64,000 bases of DNA from Lachnospiraceae bacterium (GTDB lineage: Bacteria > Bacillota > Clostridia > Lachnospirales > Lachnospiraceae): positions 1 to 64,000 of the forward strand of contig JAIDHX010000001.1 in assembly GCA_029053015.1 (NCBI GenBank). Direction: 5' to 3'. The translations under genes were made by a program, and so were the position numbers. Below the pieces are notes generated by a model. The model made no database searches, had not been told where the DNA came from, and saw only the letters and a program-made list of their open reading frames with translations. Positions 35,760 to 45,716 of the stretch are shown piece after piece. Within the stretch, counting starts at the first letter, position 1. Each line of letters starts with the position of its first letter.

Positions 35760-35833
35760 GTGGGTATAGCGCAGTTGGTTAGCGCGCCAGATTGTGGCTC
35801 TGGAGGCCAAGGGTTCGAATCCCTTTATCCACC
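35760..35833 (+). tRNA. tRNA-His (GTG)
   Basis: Acceptor GTGGGTA pairs with TATCCAC, anticodon GTG. G at 35759 can pair with C at 35833, providing the extra G-1 that histidyl-tRNA synthetase needs. Confidence 0.95.
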
Positions 35834-35878
35834 TTTGTTATTTTCGGATGCGGGAAACCTGAGGTTGGCGTCATATGA

Positions 35879-35950
35879 TGGGCTATCGCCAAGCGGTAAG
35901 GCACAGGACTTTGACTCCTGCATTCGCTGGTTCGAATCCAGCTAGCCCAG
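35879..35950 (+). tRNA. tRNA-Gln (TTG)
   Basis: Acceptor TGGGCTA pairs with TAGCCCA, discriminator G, anticodon TTG. The weak first pair U-A is normal for tRNA-Gln. Confidence 0.95.
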
Positions 35951-35959
35951 TTAAATTGC

Positions 35960-36032
35960 GGAGCACTAGCTCAGTCGGTAGAGCACCTGACTTTTAATCA
36001 GGTTGTCGGGGGTTCGAATCCCCCGTGCTTCA
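35960..36032 (+). tRNA. tRNA-Lys (TTT)
   Basis: Acceptor GGAGCAC pairs with GTGCTTC (one wobble), anticodon TTT, discriminator A. Its last bases CCGTGCTTCA recur twice in the downstream repeats. Confidence 0.95.
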
Positions 36033-36033
36033 C

Positions 36034-36109
36034 TGAAGCAGGGTCGTTGATACAAATCGCCGTGCTTCATTGAGAAGCGCAGTCGTTGATATAAATCGCC
36101 GTGCTTCAT
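36034..36109 (+). repeat. Two tandem units ending in the tRNA-Lys 3' sequence
   Basis: Unit 1 (36034-36070, 37 bases) and unit 2 (36071-36109, 39 bases) share GTCGTTGATA-AAATCGCCGTGCTTCAT. Each can fold through GAAGC(A)/(T)GCTTC, and each ends with the CGTGCTTCA of the tRNA-Lys acceptor end. Confidence 0.75.
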
Positions 36110-36110
36110 C

Positions 36111-36131
36111 AGACCGAAAGGTCTTTTTTTG
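36111..36131 (+). terminator. Terminator of the second tRNA cluster
   Basis: AGACC-GAAA-GGTCT, a stable tetraloop hairpin, followed by T7 counted from the last stem base. Confidence 0.88.
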
Positions 36132-36222
36132 TGCGGAAATTTGATGTGTTTGCAATATGTTTATGGTGAAAAGCAGATAGGGCTGCATGACTGGGGAGTC
36201 GTGTGGAAAATGGAGGATTGTG

Positions 36223-37611
36223 ATGGAAACAAAAGGAGCCGTTGCAGAAGTAAAGGAAAATAAGATGGGAATTATGCCTGTCAACAAACTGTTAATCAGT
36301 ATGTCCCTGCCGATGATGATTTCCATGTTGGTGCAGGCGCTTTATAATATTGTGGACAGTGTTTTTGTGGCGCAGGTGGACGAGTATGCGGTGCGTGCGG
36401 TATCTCTTTCCTTCCCCGTGCAGAGCTTGATGATAGCGGTTGCCGTAGGTACTTCCGTGGGCGTTAATGCGCTGTTGTCGAAGTCGCTCGGCGAGAAGAA
36501 TTTTGAAAAAGTAAATCGTGTGGCCGGAAACGGCGTGTTTTGCGCCATCGTCTGTTATCTGCTGTTTCTGTTAATCGGACTGATTCTGGTAAGGCCCTTT
36601 ATGGCGAGCCAGACGGACGTGGAGCAGGTGAGAAGCTATGGCGTGTCCTATCTGTCGATTTGTTGTATCTGTTCCGCGGGCATATTTATACAGACTATTT
36701 TTGAAAAGATGCTGCAGTCAACAGGAAAAACGATTTATACGATGTTTACGCAGGGAATCGGTGCAATTACCAACATTATTCTGGATCCGATTCTGATTTT
36801 CGGTATACCCGGCGTGATTCCCCGAATGGAGGCAGCGGGGGCGGCGGTTGCGACCGTGACGGGACAGATCATAGCGGCGTCGGCAGCCGTGTTCTGTCAT
36901 TTCCGTTTTAATCATGAGGTAAAAATGAAGATAAAGGGTTTCAGACCGGAACTTTCGACGATTAAGCAGATATATGCAGTTGGGGCGCCCTCGATTGTAG
37001 TACAGGCAATCGGCTCGGTTATGACCTATGGCATGAATCTGATTCTGGCGGCTTACGGTGTGGCGCAGACCGTATTCGGGCTGTATTTTAAACTGCAAAG
37101 CTTTGTCTTTATGCCCGTGTTCGGACTGAACAACGGTATGGTGCCGATTGTTGCATACAATTACGGCGCAGGCAGGCGGGACAGGGTGATTAAAACCATG
37201 AGGCTCAGTATTACCTATGCGGTGTCGATTATGCTGGCAGGACTTTTGGTTATGCAGTTATTTCCTGCGCAGCTTCTCATGCTGTTTAATGCGACGGATG
37301 AGCTTTTGGTAGTAGGCGTTCCTGCGCTTCGCACAATTTGCTTAAGCTTTATGTTTGCCGGTTTCTGTATTGTGGTCGGAAGTGTATTTCAGGCATTGGG
37401 CAATGGCGTCTACAGCATGATTGTGTCTGTGGCAAGACAGCTTTTTGTACTGCTTCCGGTGGCATACCTTCTGTCCCTTACAGGGAAGGTTTCCAATATA
37501 TGGTGGGCGTTTCCTATTGCAGAGCTGATGTCCGTGGCAATGAGTATCTATTTCCTGACGCGGATATACAAAAAGATTATCCGGCACATCGGAGAGGAAT
37601 CGTTATCGTGA
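36223..37611 (+). CDS. MATE-family multidrug exporter
   Basis: Membrane antiporter exporting drugs or metabolites against Na+ or H+. 462 residues with twelve predicted membrane segments, the usual MATE size, and typical opening LLISMSLPMMISMLVQALYN. The ATG at 36223 has GGAGG eight bases upstream; an earlier in-frame ATG does not. A second, different MATE gene lies at 52689. Confidence 0.9.
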   Translation: METKGAVAEVKENKMGIMPVNKLLISMSLPMMISMLVQALYNIVDSVFVAQVDEYAVRAVSLSFPVQSLMIAVAVGTSVGVNALLSKSLGEKNFEKVNRVAGNGVFCAIVCYLLFLLIGLILVRPFMASQTDVEQVRSYGVSYLSICCICSAGIFIQTIFEKMLQSTGKTIYTMFTQGIGAITNIILDPILIFGIPGVIPRMEAAGAAVATVTGQIIAASAAVFCHFRFNHEVKMKIKGFRPELSTIKQIYAVGAPSIVVQAIGSVMTYGMNLILAAYGVAQTVFGLYFKLQSFVFMPVFGLNNGMVPIVAYNYGAGRRDRVIKTMRLSITYAVSIMLAGLLVMQLFPAQLLMLFNATDELLVVGVPALRTICLSFMFAGFCIVVGSVFQALGNGVYSMIVSVARQLFVLLPVAYLLSLTGKVSNIWWAFPIAELMSVAMSIYFLTRIYKKIIRHIGEESLS

Positions 37612-37694
37612 ACCGGTCTCAGATAGTCAGAAGGGAATTTATGTGCTATACTAAATAAGAAAATAATACATGCGATAAAAAGGAGAAATCTGTT

Positions 37695-39209
37695 ATGGAA
37701 GGAACATCCGCGAAGAAAGGTTTTTTTGAGAGAAATGATGAGGAAGTATGTAAAACCATTTGCAAAATTATGTTGTGGGCGACGCTTACATTTCCGGCAC
37801 TTTTTCTTTTTTCCGCAATCAATGTGTTTCGTGTGACATTTCCGGAATTGTATCCGATTACTGCAATAGGAATTGTCTGCACACTGTCTCCGACCATTCT
37901 TCTGAAATGTAAAGCGCCGATCACTTTTATCAAAAACTACAGTATTGTGGCGCTTGCTGTTTTTATTGCACTGATGGCGAGCAATGCACATCTTGGCATC
38001 TATATGACTTATGTGCTTGCGCTTGCGTTGAGCTGCATGTATTTTGACAAAAAATTCACCATTCGGACTGCTGTAATAGGATATCTGTGTCTTGTTGCCG
38101 GTGTATACTTTCGTTCCGGAAGCGCGACTCTGGTAGAAGGAGAGACGCGGATGAAGTGGTTTATAGCATACTGTATGGGCTACACGATTGAGTATATTGC
38201 AATGTCTGCAGTATTTATTGCGCTGGCAAAACGTGCAAGGAGGCTGTTGGAAAATCTGCACAGTACGGAAAAGATAGAGGAACTTCTGGAAAACTGCGGA
38301 ACGGCCTCCGGAAAGTTGTCTGACCTGCTGGTAAATCTGAAGCAGGCAATCCATGAAACAGTGGATAATAATGAAAAGATAGGATATGAGGCGGATAGGA
38401 CAAGAGAGGGCTGTGAGAGTAATCTGAATCAGGTACAGGAAACCAGAGACAGTATCCTGAACATGGATGAGAATATGCAGGTGATTTACAGCCAGACGGA
38501 GGAAATGTCCCAAATTTCGGCAGATTCCTATGAAAAGACGATGAATTATATCGGCATTATGAATCAGGCGGTAGATTCTATGCGTCGCATTGAGTCTTCC
38601 AGCGATGAAATCAGGGAGAAGATTTCACAAGTCGGAAACTGCTCCACGGAAATCGCTTCTTTTGCAGATACCATAGTGGGGATTGCAAATCAGACTAACA
38701 TTTTGGCAATCAATGCGTCTATCGAGGCGGCGCGTGCAGGTGAGCAGGGGAAAGGCTTTGCTGTCGTGGCTTCCCAGGTAGGGCTGCTGGCGGAGCGTTG
38801 TAAGGAAGCAACACAGAGCATCACCGCACAGATACGGAAGATGAATGAAAATGTGGGGGCGGCATATGATTCCGTGGATGAAAACGGGGAAATCGTGCTG
38901 AGCGGCATTAAGGAAATTACAGCTGCAAAAGAAGAAGCGGAAAAACTGCTTGAAGTACAGAAAACTACCGGGCAGAAAGTGAAGGAAGTAGAAGAGAATC
39001 TGGCAGAAAGCATCCGGTATCAGAAGCGGGTGGCAGAGATGGCAGAAGAAATGAGCGATACGACAAACCGTTCCAGAGAACAGGTCGAAAATATAGGAAA
39101 AGCGATGGAACAGCAGACAGAACTGGCGAAGGGCATGGAGAAGGCGTTTGAGGAAGTGCAGAACATATCCGATACGCTGCTCCAAATCAGTCTGCAGCAG
39201 AATTCTTGA
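37695..39209 (+). CDS. Methyl-accepting chemotaxis protein with polytopic N-terminus
   Basis: 504 residues. About six hydrophobic segments (residues 25-180) without an extracellular domain precede a signalling helical region with tip [20 protein letters not shown]. Same design as the receptor at 15863 but clearly diverged. AAAAGGAGAAA precedes the ATG. Its stop codon lies within the -35 box of the following tRNA promoter. Confidence 0.9.
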   Translation: MEGTSAKKGFFERNDEEVCKTICKIMLWATLTFPALFLFSAINVFRVTFPELYPITAIGIVCTLSPTILLKCKAPITFIKNYSIVALAVFIALMASNAHLGIYMTYVLALALSCMYFDKKFTIRTAVIGYLCLVAGVYFRSGSATLVEGETRMKWFIAYCMGYTIEYIAMSAVFIALAKRARRLLENLHSTEKIEELLENCGTASGKLSDLLVNLKQAIHETVDNNEKIGYEADRTREGCESNLNQVQETRDSILNMDENMQVIYSQTEEMSQISADSYEKTMNYIGIMNQAVDSMRRIESSSDEIREKISQVGNCSTEIASFADTIVGIANQTNILAINASIEAARAGEQGKGFAVVASQVGLLAERCKEATQSITAQIRKMNENVGAAYDSVDENGEIVLSGIKEITAAKEEAEKLLEVQKTTGQKVKEVEENLAESIRYQKRVAEMAEEMSDTTNRSREQVENIGKAMEQQTELAKGMEKAFEEVQNISDTLLQISLQQNS

Positions 39210-39235
39210 CAAATGCTTTGCGGAAAGGTTATACT
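39206..39235 (+). promoter_or_regulatory. Promoter of tRNA-Leu(TAG)
   Basis: TTGACA (39206-39211), 18-base spacer, TATACT (39230-39235). The -35 box includes the TGA stop of the chemotaxis receptor gene. Confidence 0.8.
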
Positions 39236-39264
39236 GTATGCGTGTGCTTTTGCGGCATGCAAAT

Positions 39265-39346
39265 GCGGTTGTGATGGAATTGGCAGACATGTAAGATTTA
39301 GGTTCTTATGCCGAGAGGCGTGTGGGTTCGAGTCCCACCAACCGCA
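39265..39346 (+). tRNA. tRNA-Leu (TAG)
   Basis: Class II tRNA, 82 bases. Acceptor GCGGTTG pairs with CAACCGC, anticodon TAG in loop TTTAGGT, T-loop TTCGAGT. Confidence 0.95.
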
Positions 39347-39351
39347 TCCGA

Positions 39352-39397
39352 TGGCGTGAAACGGAACAAATATGTTCAGGTTTCGCGCCGTTTTTGT
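39352..39397 (+). terminator. Terminator of tRNA-Leu(TAG)
   Basis: GGCGTGAAAC pairs with GTTTCGCGCC with one mismatch, the loop itself holds GAACA/TGTTC, and a T5 run follows. Confidence 0.75.
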
Positions 39398-39417
39398 CAT
39401 AGGAGAAAGTAGCGCGT

Positions 39418-41922
39418 ATGAAAGCTTTTGCAAAAAAACTGAAAAATATTTATCTGCTTTCATTCTGTATTCCGTTTTTTGGGATTTTAGGGATTTTTAT
39501 CTTTAGGGGAATTTACCCGTTTGGCACGCAAAGCTTTATGTTTTCGGATATGTACCATCAGTATGTCCCTTTCCTGACGGAGTTTGCGCGCAAGCTGCGG
39601 GAAGGGGAGAGTCTTGCTTATTCCTGGTATGTGGGGCTTGGTTCGGACTTTACTTCCATATATGCCTACTATCTGGCAAGCCCTGTTTACTGGTTGACCG
39701 CTCTTTGTCCGCAGTCGCTTCTGATTGAGTATATGACGTTTTTCTGTGTGGTTAAAATTGGGCTTTGCGGTGCGGCGTTTGCCTTTTACTTAAGCAGGCG
39801 TTTCCAGACAAAGGATTTGCGCATTGTGTGGTTTTCCGTGTTTTATGCCATGTCAGGCTTTATTGCCGCATATAATTGGAATCACATGTGGCTGGATTGT
39901 CTGTGGCTGGCGCCCTTTGTCATTCTGGGGCTTGAGGAACTGGTAAAAAACGGAAGATACAAGCTGTACTGTATTTCTCTCTGTGCTTCGATTTTTACAA
40001 ATTATTATCTGTCGATTATGCTTTGCATCTTTTTGGTGCTGTATTTTCTGCTCCAGCTTTTTACAAATGGGCTGACTTTCAGAAAAAAGCTGCAGGCGGT
40101 GCTGCGCTTTGGCGTCTTTTCCCTGCTGGCAGGGGGAATGGCAGGTGTGCTGCTGTTTCCGGTTATGAGCGCCATGCATGTGACGGAGTTTCACGACATC
40201 AGTTTTCCGAAGAAGCTGAAGGTATATTTTAATTTGCTGGAAGTGCTTGCGCGGCATGTGGCAATGCTTCCCACGGAGCGAGGGCTTGACCACTGGCCGA
40301 ACATTTACTGCGGCGTGCTGGCATTTGTGCTGGTTCCGATATATTTTTTTCACAAAAAGATTCCGCTGAAGCAAAGGATAGGGCGTTTTCTTCTTTTGGC
40401 GATTATGCTCTTTGGGTTTTCGGTCAATATGGCGGATTTTGTCTGGCATGGATTGAACTATCCTGATTCGCTTCCAGCAAGACAATCCTTTCTTTATATA
40501 TTTGTAATTTTGTCCATGTGTTTTGAGGCGGTATACCGCAATGCGGAAAACAGCGGCGGGCGCAGGATTGTCGGGGCTTTCTGTGGTTTCTTGCTGCTTG
40601 CTGCCTGCGGGCTCTTTGTGACGACGGACGGATTGACTGTTGGAGTCATGACCTGTACTTGGATTTTCCTTGCGGGGTATTTTGCGCTGCACATGGTTTT
40701 CAGCCGGCATTTTCGAAAGCGTTTTCGGGGAAAGGAAGCGTTAAGAAAGCTGACGGTTTACGGAAAGTGGGCGATTCTGGTTTTGGTGGCGGCGGAAGCG
40801 ATACTGAATATGGAGGACACAAGTATCCGGACGGTGCAGAGATCGTACTATGTGAACCGCGCGGCGGAATACAGAGAGCTTGCAGAGAGTATTGCGGAGC
40901 AGGATGCCGGAATATACCGGTTTGAAAGTGCGGACCAGATGACAAAGAATGATGGGACGCTTGCCCATTACCCTTCCGCTTCTGTATTTTCGTCTACCGT
41001 AAATGGCAGTGTGAAGGCTTATTATAATGCGGTCGGTATGGGAGGGAACAAGGTTTCGTATTATTATAGGGGAGCCACGCCTTTCGTCGGTGCACTTTTG
41101 GGAGTCAAATATACTTTTGCCGAAGAGGAGTTGACCGACACAGCCTTATACGAGTTTGTTGACAGGAGTGGTGACACGTATGTCTACCGTAATCGCTACG
41201 CTCTGACGCTTGGGTTTGTCCTGACGAGGGAACTGACAGAGGACTTGGAAGCAGCCTTTGAGCATGCGGGAAATGCAATGGTATTACAAAATAATATGGC
41301 AAAGCAATTATGCGGAAAAGCTTTGTTTTCCGTTATCAGCGGGCGGGAAACAGAGACGGACGGAAGCGGTATCAAGGTCAGCGTGGAAGAAGACGGGCAT
41401 TTGTATGGCATTGTATTACAAAAGCCGGATGGTGATTTTATGCTGACAAAGGGGGATGAAACCACAGAGCTGAAAGGCGGTGGTGAATATCTTTTGGATT
41501 TGGGCTATTTTACCGCAGGGGAGCAGTTTTCGCTTGCTGCCGGAGAAGAGGAGAGCATCAGTGTCAGGATTTACAGACTGCATACAGAAGCACTTGCAGA
41601 GGCGCTTGCAGTGCTGGGGGAGCAGCCCTTTTTGGCTGACACACGTATCGAGAACGAGTTGACCGGTGCAGTCGATGTAAAAGAGGATGGCATACTGATT
41701 TTATCCGTGCCTGCAGAACCGGGCTGGAGTGTGTATGTGGATGGTGCAGAGTCAGAATATGACAAATTTTTGGATTGTCTGATAGCAGTACCGGTGACAC
41801 AGGGACAACACACGGTAAGGCTTCAGTATACGGTGCGCGGTTTATGGCAGGGAATTATGTGCAGTCTGATTTGCCTGCTGGTATTTGTTGGAATTGTTGC
41901 AAGAGATAGAAAGTGGAAATAA
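39418..41922 (+). CDS. YfhO-family membrane protein
   Basis: 834 residues. About twelve membrane segments fill the first 470 residues, including the family-typical FMFSDMYHQYVPF and YSWYVGLGSDFTSIYAYY, with acidic residues in the first outer loop as in GT-C glycosyltransferases. A long extracellular beta-rich domain (about 480-805) and one C-terminal membrane segment follow. YfhO proteins add sugars to lipoteichoic acid or other envelope polymers. GGAGAAAG precedes the start. Confidence 0.87.
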   Translation: MKAFAKKLKNIYLLSFCIPFFGILGIFIFRGIYPFGTQSFMFSDMYHQYVPFLTEFARKLREGESLAYSWYVGLGSDFTSIYAYYLASPVYWLTALCPQSLLIEYMTFFCVVKIGLCGAAFAFYLSRRFQTKDLRIVWFSVFYAMSGFIAAYNWNHMWLDCLWLAPFVILGLEELVKNGRYKLYCISLCASIFTNYYLSIMLCIFLVLYFLLQLFTNGLTFRKKLQAVLRFGVFSLLAGGMAGVLLFPVMSAMHVTEFHDISFPKKLKVYFNLLEVLARHVAMLPTERGLDHWPNIYCGVLAFVLVPIYFFHKKIPLKQRIGRFLLLAIMLFGFSVNMADFVWHGLNYPDSLPARQSFLYIFVILSMCFEAVYRNAENSGGRRIVGAFCGFLLLAACGLFVTTDGLTVGVMTCTWIFLAGYFALHMVFSRHFRKRFRGKEALRKLTVYGKWAILVLVAAEAILNMEDTSIRTVQRSYYVNRAAEYRELAESIAEQDAGIYRFESADQMTKNDGTLAHYPSASVFSSTVNGSVKAYYNAVGMGGNKVSYYYRGATPFVGALLGVKYTFAEEELTDTALYEFVDRSGDTYVYRNRYALTLGFVLTRELTEDLEAAFEHAGNAMVLQNNMAKQLCGKALFSVISGRETETDGSGIKVSVEEDGHLYGIVLQKPDGDFMLTKGDETTELKGGGEYLLDLGYFTAGEQFSLAAGEEESISVRIYRLHTEALAEALAVLGEQPFLADTRIENELTGAVDVKEDGILILSVPAEPGWSVYVDGAESEYDKFLDCLIAVPVTQGQHTVRLQYTVRGLWQGIMCSLICLLVFVGIVARDRKWK

Positions 41923-41941
41923 AGGAGAGGAAGAGAAGAAT

Positions 41942-43426
41942 ATGAGAAAGAGTGGTATTTTGCTGCCGGTGTCGAGCCTGCCTTCCCGATACGGTATCGG
42001 TACATTTTCAAAGGAGGCATATGAATTTGTGGATTTTCTGCGGGATGCAGGGCAGAAACTCTGGCAGATTCTGCCTTTGGGGGCGACCGGCTATGGGGAT
42101 TCGCCCTATCAGTCCTTTTCCACCTTTGCGGGCAACCCTTACTACATAGATTTGGAAAAGTTTATTGAACAGGGCTGGCTGACAGAGGCGGAATGTGATG
42201 CCTGTGATTTCGGGGGCAGCGAGGAATATGTGGATTATGAAAAAATGTATTTTTCCCGTTTCGTGCTGCTGCGCAAGGCGTTTGAGAAAGCTTTTGCAGA
42301 AGGCTTTGGAGAAAACCCCGATTATCTTCGGTTTGTGGAGGAAAATAAGGACTGGCTGGAGGATTATGCGCTGTTCATGACAGTAAAAAGCAGTTTTGAC
42401 GGCGTAGCTTTCAGCGAGTGGGACGAGGATATCAGGCTGCGGAAGCCGGAGGCTTTGCAGGCGTACAGGGAAAAATATGCGACAGACTTGGCATATTACC
42501 GCTTTGAACAGTATCAATTTTTTACACAGTGGAAAGCGTTAAAGGCATATGCCAATCAAAACGGAATCGAGATTGTGGGGGATATTCCCATTTATGTTGC
42601 GTTCGACAGCGCGGACACGTGGGCAAATCCGGAGCTGTTCCAGTTAGCTGACAATGGTATGCCGTCTGCGGTTGCGGGCTGTCCGCCGGATGCGTTTTCG
42701 GCGACCGGTCAGTTGTGGGGCAATCCGCTGTACGACTGGACATACCATGAGAGCACGGGCTTTGCGTGGTGGATGAAGCGGATAGCCTGCTGCTATGAAC
42801 TTTACGATATTGTAAGAATCGACCATTTCAGGGGGTTTGACGAATATTGGGCAGTTCCTTATGGGGATGCGACGGCAGAACGGGGCAAGTGGTGTAAGGG
42901 TCCCGGCTATGCCCTGTTTGAGACGATGAAGCGGCAGCTTGGCGAAAAGCGGGTGATTGCAGAGGACTTGGGATTTCTGACACAGAGTGTGCTGGATTTG
43001 GTGGAGAAAACGGGTTATCCCGGCATGAAAGTGTTACAGTTTGCATTTGAGTCGGGGCCGCATAATGACTATCTGCCCCACAATTACACGAAAAACTGCG
43101 TGGTTTACACCGGTACGCACGACAACGATACGACACTTGGCTGGTATGAATCTCTTCCCGACTGGGCGAAGGATTTTGCCTGTGAATATCTGAACATAAA
43201 AAAAGAGGAAACAGAGACCGGATGGATGTTTATCCGGGCAGCGATTTCCTCTGTAGCAGATACAGCCATTATTCCCCTGCAGGATTATCTGTGTCTCGGC
43301 AAGGCGGCGCGCCTCAACACGCCGTCCACTTTAGGTGATAACTGGAAGTGGCGGATGCGGAAGGGCGTATGTACCGGTGCGCTTGCCGAACGAATCGGCA
43401 GGCTGTGCAGACTGTACGGCAGATAG
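41942..43426 (+). CDS. malQ: 4-alpha-glucanotransferase (amylomaltase)
   Basis: Cytosolic GH77 enzyme moving alpha-1,4-glucan segments between maltodextrins. 494 residues. GH77 motifs include the opening GILLPVSSLPSRYGIG, PLGATGYGDSPYQSFS, nucleophile Asp in VRIDHFRGF, acid Glu in VIAEDLGFL and GTHDNDTTLGWY. The ATG at 41942 has GGAGAGG about 12 bases upstream. It starts 20 bases after the YfhO-like gene and may share its transcript. Confidence 0.95.
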   Translation: MRKSGILLPVSSLPSRYGIGTFSKEAYEFVDFLRDAGQKLWQILPLGATGYGDSPYQSFSTFAGNPYYIDLEKFIEQGWLTEAECDACDFGGSEEYVDYEKMYFSRFVLLRKAFEKAFAEGFGENPDYLRFVEENKDWLEDYALFMTVKSSFDGVAFSEWDEDIRLRKPEALQAYREKYATDLAYYRFEQYQFFTQWKALKAYANQNGIEIVGDIPIYVAFDSADTWANPELFQLADNGMPSAVAGCPPDAFSATGQLWGNPLYDWTYHESTGFAWWMKRIACCYELYDIVRIDHFRGFDEYWAVPYGDATAERGKWCKGPGYALFETMKRQLGEKRVIAEDLGFLTQSVLDLVEKTGYPGMKVLQFAFESGPHNDYLPHNYTKNCVVYTGTHDNDTTLGWYESLPDWAKDFACEYLNIKKEETETGWMFIRAAISSVADTAIIPLQDYLCLGKAARLNTPSTLGDNWKWRMRKGVCTGALAERIGRLCRLYGR

Positions 43427-43482
43427 ATGGGTGGTACAGAGTGCAGCCAAGTCAGACAGCCGCAGGACTACATGACGAATCA

Positions 43483-43974
43483 TTATAGCTTGCGCATACT
43501 TAAATACGAATTGTGATAGGAGGCGTTGTAGGTAACGTCCTCCTTGAACCAGTCGGGCGGCAGGAAAGTTTCTGCCGCATTTTTACTGCCGAATTCGACT
43601 TCGGCAAGAATCAGAGGCGCAAAGGGAGGTTCAAAAACATCCAGCTCAATGGTGAGGGAGTAATCCTCGGGCGGTTTTGGTCCGCCTGCTGCAAACTGTG
43701 GGTGAAGCAGGGGAATCAAATACCTTTTCTTGGTGATGATATTGCCGTCTGCCTTGGTGAGAAGGTGGTAATAGGATTCCTTGTTGAGCGGAAGATTGTA
43801 CTCTTCCCGGGTCATCATGCCCTGTCCTTTGTAGGTCATATAAAACTCGTCATCTTCCCTGCGGATACGGATGACAGGATCGGTATTCAGATAAGCCTGC
43901 TCAATGGTGTGAACAGGATAGAGGTCAAGATTGTCAGGAAGCTGCTTTATTGTAAATTTGCGTTCGATTTCCAT
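43483..43974 (-). CDS. CYTH-domain protein
   Basis: 163 residues starting with MEIERKFTI, the CYTH signature (ExExK), followed by alternating charged strands (IRIRREDDEFYMTYKG) that form the tunnel of triphosphate-tunnel enzymes. May be an inorganic triphosphatase or an adenylate-cyclase-like protein; the former is commoner. AAAGGAG precedes the start. Convergent with malQ. Confidence 0.87.
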   Translation of the reverse strand: MEIERKFTIKQLPDNLDLYPVHTIEQAYLNTDPVIRIRREDDEFYMTYKGQGMMTREEYNLPLNKESYYHLLTKADGNIITKKRYLIPLLHPQFAAGGPKPPEDYSLTIELDVFEPPFAPLILAEVEFGSKNAAETFLPPDWFKEDVTYNASYHNSYLSMRKL

Positions 43975-44141
43975 GGTGTTTCTCCTTTGCCTGTGTTTCT
44001 AATGTTATTATACAGCTTTTTTGTGTGAAAACAAGAGAACGCCTGAAAAATTCATTTGATTTTAAGAGAAGCAGATGGACAAAAACGCCGGAGGGCGGTA
44101 AAATAGAAGCATTAAAATTCAGTATGGAGGTAGGACGGGAT

Positions 44142-44705
44142 ATGAGCAGAATAGCAGTATTTATGGCGACAGGGTTTGAGGAAATCGAAGGGCTTACAGT
44201 GGTGGATTTATGCCGGAGAGCGGGAATTGAAGTGGACACTGTGGCTGTTACAAAAGAGGACGGTGAAGGCGCCTGTGATGTGACCGGTTCCCACGGCATT
44301 ACGGTGCGGGCCGATATGTCTTTGGATGAAGTGGACTTTGACGGGCTGGATATGATAGTACTGCCCGGTGGTATGCCGGGAACCCGTAATCTGGAGGCGT
44401 GTACACCGCTTATGCAGAAGCTGGATACCTTTTATAAGGCAGGTAAATGTGTCAGTGCCATCTGTGCCGCTCCCAGTATATTCGGACACAGGGGATATCT
44501 GGAGGGCAGGAATGCCTGCGCTTATCCCGGCTTTGAAAAAGAGCTTGCCGGCGCAAAGGTAAGCGCGGGTCCGGTGGAAGTTTCCGACCACGTCACCACC
44601 TCAAGAGGACTGGGCACGGCAATTCCCTTTGCCCTTGCCATTGCGGAACGATTCTGCGGCAGCGAAAAGGCGGAGGAACTGGCAAAGAGCGTGGTTTATA
44701 AGTAG
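44142..44705 (+). CDS. DJ-1/PfpI-family protein
   Basis: 187 residues. The nucleophilic elbow Cys108 lies in SAICAAPSIFG and the conserved acidic residue in FEEIEG near the N-terminus, as in DJ-1/YajL. Such proteins act in oxidative or glyoxal stress or as deglycase/chaperones; the exact role is debated. GGAGG lies 11 bases before the ATG at 44142; the frame extends 39 codons upstream without a site. Confidence 0.88.
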   Translation: MSRIAVFMATGFEEIEGLTVVDLCRRAGIEVDTVAVTKEDGEGACDVTGSHGITVRADMSLDEVDFDGLDMIVLPGGMPGTRNLEACTPLMQKLDTFYKAGKCVSAICAAPSIFGHRGYLEGRNACAYPGFEKELAGAKVSAGPVEVSDHVTTSRGLGTAIPFALAIAERFCGSEKAEELAKSVVYK

Positions 44706-44755
44706 GGCGGAAACAACCACGGTTAAAAGTTCTGCCCAAAATTTTGTAAAAGAAA

Positions 44756-44802
44756 AGCCGGTTCCCGATACACTTTCACTGAAAGTTTTTCGGGAACCGG
44801 CT
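44756..44802 (+). terminator. Long hairpin after the DJ-1-like gene
   Basis: Perfect 13-bp stem AGCCGGTTCCCGA / TCGGGAACCGGCT enclosing an inner ACTTTC/GAAAGT stem. No strong T-run follows, so it may serve as a two-sided end for the convergent genes. Confidence 0.6.
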
Positions 44803-44892
44803 GCCTTATATACCTTGCATCACAATTAATTTTTCGCATCAACATACTTAAAACAGACTTGACTGATTTTGTGGTTCTGTCTGTATTTAACA

Positions 44893-45336
44893 TTATAAAG
44901 CAAGCTTCATCTCGATTTCACCGTTATTGACGATTTCTCCGGTGGGCAGGAAGCCCAGCTTCTCATAGACATGCTTTGCAATTTCGTTCCCCGGTACGTA
45001 GTCAAGGATGATAAAATCGTATTTTCCGGAATCTTTTGCCAGTTGGATTATCTGTTGAATGGCCCGTGTACCGTATCCTTTTCCCTGATGCTCCTCTGGA
45101 AACATGATCCGCCATATCACCAGACACCGTTCTTCGGTGTCCTCATCCAACATCATAAAACCAACCGGCGTCTCATCGTTATAAATTGCAAAAGGATAGA
45201 CATCGCCAGCCTCCCTGTAAAGCCACGCCTGCGCCAGAGAATAGGCATTTGATGCCACAAATTTTTCTCCGTCCGGGCGTTTCATCTGTATGATTGCCGT
45301 GAAGTTGTCTTCTGTAATTTTTCTGAAACTGATCAT
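44893..45336 (-). CDS. GNAT-family N-acetyltransferase
   Basis: 147 residues. The acetyl-CoA loop is IMFPEEHQGKGYGTRAI (R/Q-x-x-G-x-G/A form), followed by LDYVPGNEIAKHVYEKLGF, as in spermidine- or polyamine-type acetyltransferases (PaiA/SpeG-like). I chose the ATG at 45336 because GGAGG lies eight bases upstream; another ATG five codons earlier would start inside that site. Confidence 0.87.
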   Translation of the reverse strand: MISFRKITEDNFTAIIQMKRPDGEKFVASNAYSLAQAWLYREAGDVYPFAIYNDETPVGFMMLDEDTEERCLVIWRIMFPEEHQGKGYGTRAIQQIIQLAKDSGKYDFIILDYVPGNEIAKHVYEKLGFLPTGEIVNNGEIEMKLAL

Positions 45337-45478
45337 AGGTGTATCCTCCATTGTCCGAAATCTTTGAATTCTTAAATCTTCTTTCTCATTCCACGCTCTG
45401 CCAATGTATGCCGGAGCGGTTTATAACTGATGTGCATATAGTTCCCTGCCTTTCCTCCTTGCCGGGGATATTACACTC

Positions 45479-45507
45479 ATTATACTATTTTTCTTGCCAT
45501 TCCACAA
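45479..45507 (-). promoter_or_regulatory. Promoter of the minus-strand GNAT gene
   Basis: Minus-strand TTGTGG (45502-45507), 17-base spacer, TATAAT (45479-45484). The 140-base leader has no recognised element. Confidence 0.6.
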
Positions 45508-45586
45508 ATGTTTCTTGATTTAATGACATTGCTTTCCGATTGAGGGCGCGTCTGCACGGGGATAGGGCTTCACTTCAATAATACAA

Positions 45587-45615
45587 TTGACAACCTTCTT
45601 CGATTACAATAAAAT
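45587..45615 (+). promoter_or_regulatory. Promoter of the Rpn-like nuclease gene
   Basis: TTGACA (45587-45592), 17-base spacer, TAAAAT (45610-45615), about 100 bases before the gene. Apart from the two divergent promoters the 45337-45716 interval shows nothing else recognisable. Confidence 0.75.
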
Positions 45616-45716
45616 AGCATCATCTAAATCAATCTAAACTTCAAAGCACTTCGGCTGTATCAGCCTAATTTCAGTATTGCAGTGATAATCAAAAAAAATT
45701 ATAATGGAGGTAGTGA

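Noticed and set aside
36034..36109. Possible short CRISPR array
   Set aside because: Only two adjoining units with no unique spacers between them; they copy the tRNA-Lys end. No cas genes in the window.
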